DNA of 64,000 nt from an uncultured Verrucomicrobiota bacterium. GTDB lineage: Bacteria; Verrucomicrobiota; Kiritimatiellia; CAIQIC01; Lenti-01. Below, piece after piece: positions 10,058-18,461 of the stretch; the first letter of the stretch is position 1; each line of letters starts with the position of its first letter. The translations under genes were made by a program, and so were the position numbers. The stretch covers positions 27,271-91,270 of the forward strand of contig CALKWZ010000012.1 in NCBI GenBank assembly GCA_938003985.1, written 5' to 3'. The notes beneath the pieces are model-generated. The model was not told the DNA's origin. It was given only the letters and a program-made list of their open reading frames with translations, and searched no databases.

Positions 10058-11695
10058 TCAGAACGGCGTGTGGCTGACGAGCATGCGGAGCAGCACGTGC
10101 CCCGGCATCGCGACCGGATGCGAGACGACCTGGGTGTGCACCGCGAACTGGCCCGCCGGCATTCCGCCGTTGGTGTAGGCCATCACGTTCTCCCAAAACG
10201 GGATCGACGGATTGCCCGCCGCGTTCGTCGCGGCCTGCAGCCGGTAGATGCCGCGGTCCTGGACGTCCCACTTGAGCTGCAGCGCGTTGGTGCCGACGGT
10301 CCGGATTTCGTTGAAATGGAAGCCGTATTCGTACGCGCCCATGTCGCAATTCGTGACCAGCATTCCCGGCATTCCGATCCGCGGCCGCGGCCGGCCGTCG
10401 ATGTCCGTCCGCGGCGCGCCGTTGGTCGTGCCCGCGTCGATGCCGAACGAGCCGGTCGCCAGCCGGAAATCCCCCGCGCCCGCGTCCACGAACGCCGGGG
10501 CGTTGGTGATGTTCGGCCAGAAGTAGTTGGAGGTCGTGCAGCAGTTGCTGATGATGCAGGAGAGCACGTCGTCGTGCGCGTTCAGGTTGGCGTTGGTCGG
10601 CGCCGTATTGAAGTAGATGACGTCGTTGATGAAACGCGTCGTATTGGCCCAGACACCGCCGCCGTCGCGTCCCGCGGCGTTGGAAACGATCGTGCAGTTG
10701 ATCACGGGTTGCACCGCGCCCAGCGGGCCGATCGAATACACGCCGCCGCCCAAGCCGCCCGCCCAGTTGCCGGAAATGACGGCATTGACGAGCCGGCCCG
10801 TGCCCGTCTGGCCTCCGGAGTCCATCCTCACGCCCCCGCCCCAGCCATTCGTGGAAACCACGCTGTTTCCCATGATCCAGCAGTTGGACACGACGCCGGA
10901 GTGCTGGATGTGCACGCCGCCCCCGCCCACGCCCATTCCCAGGTTGGTGACCGTATTGTTGCGGATCACGCACTCCCGGGCGAGACCGCTTTGGCCGGCG
11001 TAAAACACCACGCCCCCGCCCATGATGTCGGCGACGTTGCCTTCGATGAGGCATTCCGCCGCGGTGCCGGCTTCGTACAGCTCGACTCCCCCGCCATACG
11101 TCGCCGTATTGCTGGCCACCGTGCATCTCTGGACGAGTCCCCCGGGGGAGACGATTGCGCCACCGCCGAAATCCGCCCGGTTGCCGACGAGGTCGCAGTC
11201 CTGCACGACCGCTCCGGACCTGAGAGAGACGCCGCCGCCGCTGGTGGCCCGATTGCTGACGATCAGGCAATCCTGCACGACGCAGTTGGTCAGCAAATTC
11301 ACGCCGCCGCCCCCGTACCCGATGGCGGAACCGTTGCGGATCGTGAAACCCTCGATGCGGCTGCCGGCCCCTTCGATCCGCATGCCGCGGCTCAATCCTT
11401 GGGCATCGACGACGGCGGCCCGGCTCTGGGTGCCGCGCAGCGCCAGCGCCTTGTCGATGGGCACAAGGATATCGCTGCCCGTCAGCAAATACGTTCCCGG
11501 CGCCACGAGGATGTCGTCGCCGTTGGCGGCCGCGTCGATGGCCGGCTGGATGGCCGTGGCGGCCATGGACCAATTGGTGTACGGCGCCGCCGGCGCCGCG
11601 TTCGAGACGTCCACGTAGCGCGTCGCCGCGAATCCGGAAGAGACCCAGAGCAATCCCCCGACAAAAAAAACGCCGACCGACCTGCGGGTCTTCAT
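10058..11695 (-). CDS. secreted right-handed beta-helix protein (choice-of-anchor Q type)
   Basis: 545-residue exported protein. A signal peptide (about 1-24, ending GFAA) is followed by RYVDVSNAAPAAPYTNWS and AIQPAIDAAANGDDILVAPG, the typical opening of PVC beta-helix proteins. Many imperfect coils follow, with repeated GGGV, IVSNRAT and VIRNNTV-type rungs up to about residue 440. A short C-terminal module holds LQAATNAAGNPSIPFWE. A strong AGGAGGG lies before ATG 11695. It is probably a surface or extracellular polysaccharide-binding or lyase-like fold, but no catalytic residues can be assigned. Confidence 0.85.
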   Translation of the reverse strand: MKTRRSVGVFFVGGLLWVSSGFAATRYVDVSNAAPAAPYTNWSMAATAIQPAIDAAANGDDILVAPGTYLLTGSDILVPIDKALALRGTQSRAAVVDAQGLSRGMRIEGAGSRIEGFTIRNGSAIGYGGGGVNLLTNCVVQDCLIVSNRATSGGGVSLRSGAVVQDCDLVGNRADFGGGAIVSPGGLVQRCTVASNTATYGGGVELYEAGTAAECLIEGNVADIMGGGVVFYAGQSGLARECVIRNNTVTNLGMGVGGGGVHIQHSGVVSNCWIMGNSVVSTNGWGGGVRMDSGGQTGTGRLVNAVISGNWAGGLGGGVYSIGPLGAVQPVINCTIVSNAAGRDGGGVWANTTRFINDVIYFNTAPTNANLNAHDDVLSCIISNCCTTSNYFWPNITNAPAFVDAGAGDFRLATGSFGIDAGTTNGAPRTDIDGRPRPRIGMPGMLVTNCDMGAYEYGFHFNEIRTVGTNALQLKWDVQDRGIYRLQAATNAAGNPSIPFWENVMAYTNGGMPAGQFAVHTQVVSHPVAMPGHVLLRMLVSHTPF

Positions 11696-11772
11696 GAACC
11701 AATCCCTCCTGTATTTGCCGGAAGTTTGCGCCGCCTCGGGGATCGGAGCAAGCGGGAAACGCGCGCCCCGGA

Positions 11773-12240
11773 CTAGTTCGTCGGCTCGCCCTCTCCGGGC
11801 ACGGGGAGCAGCGTCACGCGCAGCGTTTCCCGGGTGCCGGCCGCCAGCACGCGCTGGAAGCCTTCCAGGCGGTACAAGCCCGACTGGCCGGCCGGCGCGC
11901 CTGCCGGATACACCACCGCCGTGAGATAATAGGCCTTCGGAACCGTCGTCCGGCCAATGCAGGCGAATCGCACAGTCGTCTCCTGTCCCGGGCGGTGGAA
12001 GATGCCCGGCAACGTCGTCCGGCCAGCCTCGCGCGCCTGGGAATCGGCCCGTTGCGGCTCGTACTCGTAGAGACGCGCCACCAGCACGCCGTTGCTCACG
12101 GCGGGACCGGTTGTCGGCAAAACGCAGACCACGTCCACTTGGACCGTGCCGGCCGGCGCCGGCGCCGGCGGCGGCACGTCGATCCGGACGCACCCGCCCG
12201 CCAGCCAAAGCAAGCCGCACAGCCAAAGCAGGCCGCTCAT
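11773..12240 (-). CDS. predicted lipoprotein, unknown function
   Basis: 155-residue lipoprotein. Signal sequence SGLLWLCGLLWLAGGC has a clear lipobox, followed by a proline-rich linker (VPPPAPAPAG). The remainder is beta-rich with no recognised domain; strands such as VQVDVVCVLPTTGPAV and VRFACIGRTTVPKAYYL suggest an immunoglobulin-like sandwich. Its ATG at 12240 overlaps the stop of the upstream membrane protein (ATGA), so the two are translationally coupled and may work together at the envelope. Confidence 0.75.
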   Translation of the reverse strand: MSGLLWLCGLLWLAGGCVRIDVPPPAPAPAGTVQVDVVCVLPTTGPAVSNGVLVARLYEYEPQRADSQAREAGRTTLPGIFHRPGQETTVRFACIGRTTVPKAYYLTAVVYPAGAPAGQSGLYRLEGFQRVLAAGTRETLRVTLLPVPGEGEPTN

Positions 12241-12962
12241 GGCGCCTCCCTCCCGTGCGCCGGCGTCCGCAGGGCGATTTGCAGGCACATCAGCGACCAG
12301 AAGCAGCCCAGCAGGGCCGACATCGGCATCTGCAAGGCCGTGGGCAGGGCGTAGAGCACCAGCAGGCACGGTGCCCAGAAGGTCCAGCCGGGCACTTGGT
12401 TCGGCAACACGATCCGGCGGTACCAGCCCGGGCCCAACTGGAGTTTCGTGGCACGGAACGAATAGTTCTGGTCCTGCCACAGATGCGCCACCGCCACGAT
12501 CGGCGAGGCGTAGAACGGCGAGTAGACCAGCATGTCCGTCGCCGTCTTGAGCAAGACCGTCGCCAGCGAGGCGTCCGCGCCCCACAGCCGGGCCTGCAGG
12601 GCGTAGAACAGGTGCGTGTTCGCGCCCATGAATCCCCACCAGGCCATGCCGAAGACCAGCGCCGCCCACGGCCGCCGCACGCGCAGCCCCGGCACCAGCG
12701 CGCAAAACGCCGCCGGCACGATTCCGTTGAACACCACGCGGGTCAGCACCGTGAAGGCGATGCCGTAGCGGGTCTGCCAATCCACCAGCACCTGCAGGCC
12801 CGCGTGGAAGGCCGGCGAGAAATGGTAGGCGGCCACGAACGCCGCCGCCGCGGCTTGCAGCACCAAGCCCGGCACGAGATTGGCCCGCGCCGCCCGCACG
12901 CCGATTTGCCAGGGCGTGGCCCCGAACGACATTTTTCCATGGCGTGGAAACGGCTTTTCCAT
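12237..12962 (-). CDS. multi-pass membrane protein, possibly Mpv17/PMP22-like
   Basis: 241-residue membrane protein with about five hydrophobic segments. The C-terminal part (VPGWTFWAPCLLVLYALP, then about 20 residues ending CFWSLMCL) resembles the conserved end of the Mpv17/PMP22 family (W-x-x-WP ... P ... FW), as does the N-terminal HFSPAFHAG region. This assignment is tentative. Two starts are possible: ATG 12962, or ATG 12932, which removes ten residues (MEKPFPRHGK) encoded entirely by tandem palindromic repeats. The second seems more natural if the repeats are regulatory. It overlaps the following lipoprotein gene by 4 bases. Confidence 0.7.
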   Translation of the reverse strand: MEKPFPRHGKMSFGATPWQIGVRAARANLVPGLVLQAAAAAFVAAYHFSPAFHAGLQVLVDWQTRYGIAFTVLTRVVFNGIVPAAFCALVPGLRVRRPWAALVFGMAWWGFMGANTHLFYALQARLWGADASLATVLLKTATDMLVYSPFYASPIVAVAHLWQDQNYSFRATKLQLGPGWYRRIVLPNQVPGWTFWAPCLLVLYALPTALQMPMSALLGCFWSLMCLQIALRTPAHGREAP

Positions 12963-12972
12963 GGCGCGGAAA
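12933..12972. repeat. tandem palindromes with 22-bp period
   Basis: Two 18-base copies, at 12933-12950 and 12955-12972, share 17 of 18 bases. The first reads TTTTCCATGGCGTGGAAA and contains the perfect dyad TTTCCA-N5-TGGAAA; the second has one change. Copy spacing is exactly 22 bp, close to two helical turns. The block overlaps the 5' end of the membrane protein gene (minus strand) and ends three bases before the stop of the preceding methyltransferase gene, so it spans a gene boundary. Operator or interspersed element; function unknown. Confidence 0.65.
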
Positions 12973-12974
12973 CC

Positions 12975-13571
12975 CTAGGCGCGGCGCGCGCGAAGGAAGA
13001 AATCGTCCGGCTCGTCGCAGACGTCGTCCACCCGCCAGCCGGCGGCGCGCAGTTTCCGCGCCAGGTCGGCGCCGGCGGGCATGACGTCGCCGTGGACGCC
13101 GGCGCGGCGCGCGTGCAGCGCGTTGAGTTCGCGGCTGCCTTCGAGGTTGGCGATCACCAGTTCGCCGCCGGGCGCCAGCGCCCGCGCGCAGCGGTCCAGG
13201 AAAAGCGCGGGATCCTCCAGATGCGGATAGAGCCGGAAACACAGCACCAGATCCCACGCGCCCGCCTCGAGATCGGCTTCTTCGGCCTTGCCGCGCACGG
13301 TCCGCACGTGGCCGTGGCGGACCGTTTCCTGCGCGCAGCGCGCGACCATGCCGGGACAGGCGTCCAGCGCCAGCACGCGGCCCGTCGCCCCCACCCACTC
13401 CGCCAGGCGCGCCGTCAGCGGCCCCGCGCCGCAGCCGGGCTCGTAGACCCGCTTGCCGCGCAGATCGCCCAGGCGCCGGCGCAAGCGTTCGAGCCGGGGC
13501 TCGTGCTCCGGCTTGAACGCCAGCGGGTGGTCCTCGCCGGCCAAGGCATCGAAAAAGGCTTCGCGATCCAT
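12975..13571 (-). CDS. class I SAM-dependent methyltransferase
   Basis: 198-residue methyltransferase. Motif I is VYEPGCGAGPLTARLAEW (about residues 40-57), strand 2 ends with VLALDACPGM, and the post-II region has ARALAPGGELVIANLEGS, all typical of the UbiE/type-11 methyltransferase fold. Substrate unknown. It starts at ATG 13571 and is divergent from the phosphoesterase gene across 96 bases, which must hold promoters for both. Confidence 0.85.
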   Translation of the reverse strand: MDREAFFDALAGEDHPLAFKPEHEPRLERLRRRLGDLRGKRVYEPGCGAGPLTARLAEWVGATGRVLALDACPGMVARCAQETVRHGHVRTVRGKAEEADLEAGAWDLVLCFRLYPHLEDPALFLDRCARALAPGGELVIANLEGSRELNALHARRAGVHGDVMPAGADLARKLRAAGWRVDDVCDEPDDFFLRARRA

Positions 13572-13667
13572 GACGGGCGGGGATGATGGCGCGCCCCCCG
13601 CCGGCGAACAAGCCAAAAGCGCGTTTTGGGATTGCGTCGCGCGGCGGAACGGACAACAATTTCCGGC

Positions 13668-14177
13668 GTGAAGATCGGCCTGATTTCCGATACCCACAAC
13701 CACCTGCGCGAAGCGCGGCGCGCGCTGGATTTGCTGGTGGCGCGCGGCGCCGGCCATCTCGTCCATTGCGGCGACGCCGGGGAAGACGTCGTGGAGCTGG
13801 TTTCCGCCGTCTGCCAGACGCACGGTCTCCGCGCCCACGTCGCCTTCGGCAACTGCGATCGGGAGCATCTGGCCGACGCCCCGTTCCGGGCCAGCCCCGC
13901 CGGCCTCGAACGCGCCGAAGCGCCGGATTTCGTCCTGGCCGGCAAACGGTGCCTCGTCCTGCACGGCGACCGCGCGGAAGTCCTGCGGCAGGCGCTGGAA
14001 TCGGGCCAGTTCGATTTCGTCTTCACCGGCCACACCCACGCCCCCGCCGACCGGCGAACCGGCCCGACCCGCCTGCTGAACCCCGGTTCGGCCGCCCGCC
14101 CCCGCGTGGGCCCGCCCACGGTGGCTATGCTCGATCTCGATACGGACCAGGCCGACTGGCTCCCGGTGCCGCCATGA
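13668..14177 (+). CDS. MJ0936/YfcE-type metallophosphoesterase
   Basis: 169-residue calcineurin-like phosphoesterase. Metal-binding motifs are in order: SDTHNHL (6-12), HCGDAGED (about 36-43), AFGNCDRE (about 58-65), HGDR, and GHTHAPA (about 125-131), as in the YfcE/MJ0936 family of cyclic-nucleotide or phosphodiester hydrolases. The start is GTG 13668; reading further upstream adds residues without homology. Its stop overlaps the ATG of the following hybrid kinase (ATGA), so the enzyme and kinase are coupled. Confidence 0.9.
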   Translation: MKIGLISDTHNHLREARRALDLLVARGAGHLVHCGDAGEDVVELVSAVCQTHGLRAHVAFGNCDREHLADAPFRASPAGLERAEAPDFVLAGKRCLVLHGDRAEVLRQALESGQFDFVFTGHTHAPADRRTGPTRLLNPGSAARPRVGPPTVAMLDLDTDQADWLPVPP

Positions 14178-16126
14178 GCGATTCGCCCCGTCCCGCGAGC
14201 GCCGCCGGCCCCCCACCCGAGATCGCGGCGGCCAACGAGGAACGCTACCGGCTGATTTCGGCCGTGGCGACGGACTACGTCTTTTCGTCGGCGCTGGGCC
14301 CGGACGGCCAACTGGTTTTGAATTGGGTGGCCGGCGCCTTCGAAAAGATCACGGGCTACGGCTTCGACGAATACGTCGCGCGCGGCGGCTGGCGCGCGAC
14401 GGTGCATCCCGACGACCTGGCCCAGGACGACCGCGACCTGGAAACGCTGCGGGCGAACCGGGATCTGCGCAGCGAACTGCGCACGCTCGCCAAGGACGGC
14501 CGCGTCGTCTGGGTGGAAGTGGCCGCCCATCCGGTCTGGGACGAAAAGCAAGACCGGCTGGTCGGCATCTACGGCGCCGTCAAGGACGTCACCCGCCGCA
14601 AGCAGGCCGAAGCCGAAACGCAGGCCCTGACCGACACGCTCAACGCGTTCGTCGATTCCGTGCCGGGTTTCGGCGCCTACGTGGACGCCGACGAGCGCTA
14701 CCGGTTCGTCAACCGCTACCACGAAAACTGGTTCAAGGACTCCCGCCGGCAGTTCATCGGCCGCCGGCTGGAAGACGTCCACCGCCCCGAAACCTATGCG
14801 GTCATGCGGCCCTACAGCCGCCGCGCGCTGGCCGGCGAAACGGTCCGTTACGAACACGAAATGACCGGCCGCGACGGCAAATACTACTGCTTCGACGTGC
14901 AGTACGTACCGCGCCGCGCCAGCGACGGCGCCGTCCTGGGCTATTTCTCGCTCGTGTTCGACGTCACCGAGCGCGTGCTGCGCGACCGGCAGCTGCTGCG
15001 CACGCAGCGGCTGGAGAGCGTCGGCCGCCTCGCCAGCGGCATCGCCCACGATCTCAACAACATCCTGTCGCCCGTGTTGATGGGCGCCGATCTCCTGCTC
15101 GACGCCGTGCAGGATCCCAACGGCCGCAACCTGCTCGACATGATCAAGGCCAGCGCCCAGCGCGGCGGCGCCATTCTCCGGCAACTGCTGATGTTCGGCC
15201 GCGGCGAAGAGGAAGGCCACGGGGTCCTCGCGCTGGAACCGCTGATCCGCGACATGCTCAAGATCGTCGCCGAAACGTTCCCGAAGAACGTGTCCGTGCA
15301 ATCCCGCGTCGCGCCGGACCTGCCGGCCGTCCTCGGCAACGTCACGCACCTGCACCAGGTGCTCATGAACCTCTGCATCAACGCGCGCGACGCCATGCCC
15401 GCCGGCGGCCGGCTGACGCTGGACGCCCGCGCCGAAACGGTGGACGCCGATTTGGCGAAAGCCTGCGCGGCCCCCGCCGTCGGCCCGCACGTCGTGCTGG
15501 AAGTCGCCGACACCGGCACCGGCATCCCGCCCGGAATCCTCGACAAGATCTTCGATCCGTTCTTCACGACGAAACCCGCCGGCCAAGGCACCGGCCTGGG
15601 CCTCTCGACGGTGCTGGGACTCGTCCGCAGCCACCGGGGCTTCATCCGCGTGGACAGCCGGCCGGGCGCCGGCACGCGGTTCCGGATCTATCTGCCCGCC
15701 GCCCCCGCGGAAGGCCCGGCCCCCGGCGCCACGGCGGCCGCCGCGCTTCCGCCGGGCCACGGCGAAGGCGTCCTGGTGGTGGACGACGAACCCGCCGCGC
15801 GCGAGATCGTCCGGCAAATCCTCGCGCGCCACGGCTACCGCGTGGAAACCGCCGCCAGCGGCGAAGAGGCGCTGGCGCTCGTCGACCGCGATCCGGCCCG
15901 CATCCAGCTCGTCATCACGGATCTCATGATGCCGGGCATGGACGGCGCGGCGCTGCTGCGGCATCTCCGCCGATCCGCGCCGGACCTCAAGGCCATCGCG
16001 ATGACCGGCGGTCTTTCCCGCGCCGAGATGGCGCAGGCGCTGGAGGCGGAATCCGCCGAATTCCTGCTCAAGCCGTTCGGCGCCGCCGTCCTGCTGGAAA
16101 CCGTGCGCCGCGCCTTGCGCGCCTGA
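14174..16126 (+). CDS. PAS-PAS hybrid histidine kinase with C-terminal receiver
   Basis: 650-residue soluble sensor kinase without membrane segments. Two PAS domains (about 25-140 and 150-265) precede the dimerisation helix with the phospho-accepting His in GIAHDLNNILSPV (about residue 290). The ATPase domain shows NARDAMPAGG, DTGTGIPPGI and GTGLGLSTVLGL. A receiver domain (about 530-650) carries the phosphorylatable Asp in ITDLMMPGMDG (about 581) and the conserved Lys in LLKPFG. The HDLNN form of the H box is typical of cytoplasmic NtrB-like kinases. It is translationally coupled to the upstream phosphoesterase. Ligand and output are unknown. Confidence 0.94.
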   Translation: MSDSPRPASAAGPPPEIAAANEERYRLISAVATDYVFSSALGPDGQLVLNWVAGAFEKITGYGFDEYVARGGWRATVHPDDLAQDDRDLETLRANRDLRSELRTLAKDGRVVWVEVAAHPVWDEKQDRLVGIYGAVKDVTRRKQAEAETQALTDTLNAFVDSVPGFGAYVDADERYRFVNRYHENWFKDSRRQFIGRRLEDVHRPETYAVMRPYSRRALAGETVRYEHEMTGRDGKYYCFDVQYVPRRASDGAVLGYFSLVFDVTERVLRDRQLLRTQRLESVGRLASGIAHDLNNILSPVLMGADLLLDAVQDPNGRNLLDMIKASAQRGGAILRQLLMFGRGEEEGHGVLALEPLIRDMLKIVAETFPKNVSVQSRVAPDLPAVLGNVTHLHQVLMNLCINARDAMPAGGRLTLDARAETVDADLAKACAAPAVGPHVVLEVADTGTGIPPGILDKIFDPFFTTKPAGQGTGLGLSTVLGLVRSHRGFIRVDSRPGAGTRFRIYLPAAPAEGPAPGATAAAALPPGHGEGVLVVDDEPAAREIVRQILARHGYRVETAASGEEALALVDRDPARIQLVITDLMMPGMDGAALLRHLRRSAPDLKAIAMTGGLSRAEMAQALEAESAEFLLKPFGAAVLLETVRRALRA

Positions 16127-16193
16127 ACGGCGCCGCGCGCGCGGCCAAAAAAGGCTCGCCAGCGCGCCCGTCGTTCCCGCATGATGCCGGCCG

Positions 16194-18461
16194 ATGACTA
16201 ATTCCAACGACCTGGCGCGCCGCGTGGCCGCGCTGTTTTCCTCCCCCCGCTACCGTCCCCTTCCCGAACGCGATCTGGCCCAACACCTCCAGCTGGAGCC
16301 CGGCCAGCGCGGCCTGCTGCGGCAAACGTTGCGCGATCTCCAGGCCCGCGGCCAAGCCGCCGCGTTGAGCGGTGGCCGCTGGGGCGCCGCCGCCGTTGTT
16401 GCCGCCGCGCCGGTGGCGGGCACGTTCTGCGTGCGCCCGAACGGGTTCGGCTGGCTCGTGCCCGACGGACCGCGGCAACCGCCCATGCTGATCGATCCGG
16501 CCTCCGTCGGCGCCGCCATGAACGGCGACAAGATCCAGGCCGTGCCGATCCGGCCCGAGGCCTTCGCGCGCCTGCCGGGCGTCCGGCCCGACACGAAGGT
16601 CGTCCGGCTCGTGCGCATCGTGGAGCGCAAGCGCCAATGGGTGGTCGGCCTGCTGCAGGCCGCGCCGCAGTACGCTTTCGTCGTCCCGCGCGATCCGCTG
16701 CTGCGCACCCCCATCCGCCTGGTCGATCCCCTCGCCAAGCTGGAGCCCCATCTGGGCCATCTGGTCGTCGCCCGCATCGTCGCGGACGATCCCGCCGCCG
16801 GCCAGCCCGTCGTCGCGAAGTTTTCCGAGGATCTGGGCGATCCCGACGACGCCGCCAGCGACGTGCCCGCCCTGCTCAAGGATCGCGGCCGGAGCGAGAC
16901 GTTCCCCGCCGACGTGAACCACGCGGCCCGGCAGGCCCGCGAACGGCTCGCGCGCCACGGCGCCGAGGCGCGCGGGCGCATCGACCTGCGCGGCGAACTC
17001 ATCGTGGCCATCGATCCCGCCGACGCCCACGACCACGACGACGCCGTATCCATCGCGCCGCTGTCCGGCGGCCGCTGGAAGCTGGGCGTCCACATCGCCG
17101 ACGTGGCCGCCTACGTCGAGCCCGGCTCCGCGATCGACCGCGAGGCGCTCCGCCGCGGCAACAGCACCTATCTCGTCGACCGCGTCGTGCGGATGCTGCC
17201 CAAGGACCTCACCGTGAGCGTCTGCAGCCTGCTGCCCGGCGAAGACCATCTGGCCCACACCGTCGAGATCGTCTTCGACGACCGCGGCCAGGTTCTCGAA
17301 ACGAAGACCTTCCGGTCCATCATCCGCGCCAAGGCCATTCTGGCCTACGAGCAGGTCCAAGACTTCTTCGATTCCGGCCACCTGCCCGGCGCGTCCGCGG
17401 AGCTGTGCGCCGCGCTGCGCAATCTGCGGCGGCTGGCGAAAAAGATCCGCGCGCTGCGCTTCGAAAACGGCGCGCTCGATTTCGCCCTGCCCGAAGTGCA
17501 TTGCGACCTGGATGCCGAGGGCAATCCCGTCGGCTTCACGCGGCGCGGCGCCACGGAGGCCTACAACCTGATCGAGGAGTGCATGCTGGCCGCCAACCAG
17601 GCCGTTGCCCGCAAGGTGCACGCCGCGGGCGTCCCCGGCATCTACCGCGTCCACGAGGAACCCTCCGACGAGCAGTGGGCGCGCATGGCCGCCGAACTGC
17701 GCGCGCTGGGCCACCGGTCGGCGCCGCGGAACGCGCAGGACCTCAACCGCCTCGCCCGCGCCGTCCTCGGCAAGCCGGAACAGTACATGACGACCCTGAC
17801 GCTGCTGCGCAACATGAAGCGCGCGACCTACGAGGCCACGTGCCGGCCCCATTTCGGGCTGGGCTTCACCCATTACGCCCACTTCACCTCGCCCATCCGG
17901 CGCTATCCCGACCTCGTGCTGCACCGCATCCTGATCGGCCTCGAGGAAGGCCGCAAAACGCCCGCCTATTCCGCCGCCGAGATCGAGAAGCTCGCGCTGC
18001 ATTGTTCCGACACCGAGCGCGAATCCGCCGAGCTGGAAGGCCAGTCCGTCCAGATCAAGCGCATCCGCTACTTCGCCGAGCGGCTGGCCCGGGGCGAAAC
18101 CGGTCCGTTCCGGGGCACGGTCATCTCGCTCAATCCCAAGGGCCTGATCGTGGAACTCGCCGATACCCTCCAACAAGGCATGCTGCCCTACTACGCCCTC
18201 GGCCGCGACCGCTTCGCCCTGTCCGCCGACGGCCTCTCCGCCACCACCGGCCGCGGTACGGCGTTCCGCCTCGGCCAGTCCATCGAGGTCGAGCTCGCCG
18301 CCGTGGACGAACCGTCCCGGCGCGTGGATTTCGGCCTGCCCGGCGCGCCCCGGCGGCCGGCGGATTCCCGCCACAAACCCATTGACAAACGGAGGAAAAC
18401 GTCCGGAAATAGACCCTCGGAACGGCCGCGCCGTTCCCAGCCAAGGAGAAAACGAACATGA
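16194..18461 (+). CDS. rnr: ribonuclease R (RNB-family 3'-5' exoribonuclease)
   Basis: 755-residue RNase R. An N-terminal winged-helix and cold-shock region (about 1-220) is followed by the RNB catalytic domain starting at RGRIDLRGELIVAIDP. The metal-binding aspartates are in DPADAHDHDDAV (about 272-283). VHIADVAAYVEPGSAIDREA, RGNSTYLVDRVVRMLP and HFTSPIRRYPDLVLHR are family signatures. An S1 domain spans about 635-720 (FRGTVISLNPKGLIVEL). The basic tail (SERPRRSQPRRKRT) fits RNA binding. The stop overlaps the start of the outer-membrane-type protein gene (ATGA). Confidence 0.96.
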   Translation: MTNSNDLARRVAALFSSPRYRPLPERDLAQHLQLEPGQRGLLRQTLRDLQARGQAAALSGGRWGAAAVVAAAPVAGTFCVRPNGFGWLVPDGPRQPPMLIDPASVGAAMNGDKIQAVPIRPEAFARLPGVRPDTKVVRLVRIVERKRQWVVGLLQAAPQYAFVVPRDPLLRTPIRLVDPLAKLEPHLGHLVVARIVADDPAAGQPVVAKFSEDLGDPDDAASDVPALLKDRGRSETFPADVNHAARQARERLARHGAEARGRIDLRGELIVAIDPADAHDHDDAVSIAPLSGGRWKLGVHIADVAAYVEPGSAIDREALRRGNSTYLVDRVVRMLPKDLTVSVCSLLPGEDHLAHTVEIVFDDRGQVLETKTFRSIIRAKAILAYEQVQDFFDSGHLPGASAELCAALRNLRRLAKKIRALRFENGALDFALPEVHCDLDAEGNPVGFTRRGATEAYNLIEECMLAANQAVARKVHAAGVPGIYRVHEEPSDEQWARMAAELRALGHRSAPRNAQDLNRLARAVLGKPEQYMTTLTLLRNMKRATYEATCRPHFGLGFTHYAHFTSPIRRYPDLVLHRILIGLEEGRKTPAYSAAEIEKLALHCSDTERESAELEGQSVQIKRIRYFAERLARGETGPFRGTVISLNPKGLIVELADTLQQGMLPYYALGRDRFALSADGLSATTGRGTAFRLGQSIEVELAAVDEPSRRVDFGLPGAPRRPADSRHKPIDKRRKTSGNRPSERPRRSQPRRKRT
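18382..18437 (+). promoter_or_regulatory. possible internal promoter and leader hairpin
   Basis: Inside the 3' end of rnr, TTGACA (18382-18387) lies 18 bases upstream of GAAATA (18406-18411), a weak sigma-70-like pair. Shortly after, GGAACGGC (18419-18426) and GCCGTTCC (18430-18437) form an 8-bp inverted repeat with a 3-base loop. The ribosome binding site AAGGAG (18443-18448) of the next gene follows. This suggests independent transcription of that gene. The -10 match is poor. Confidence 0.35.
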
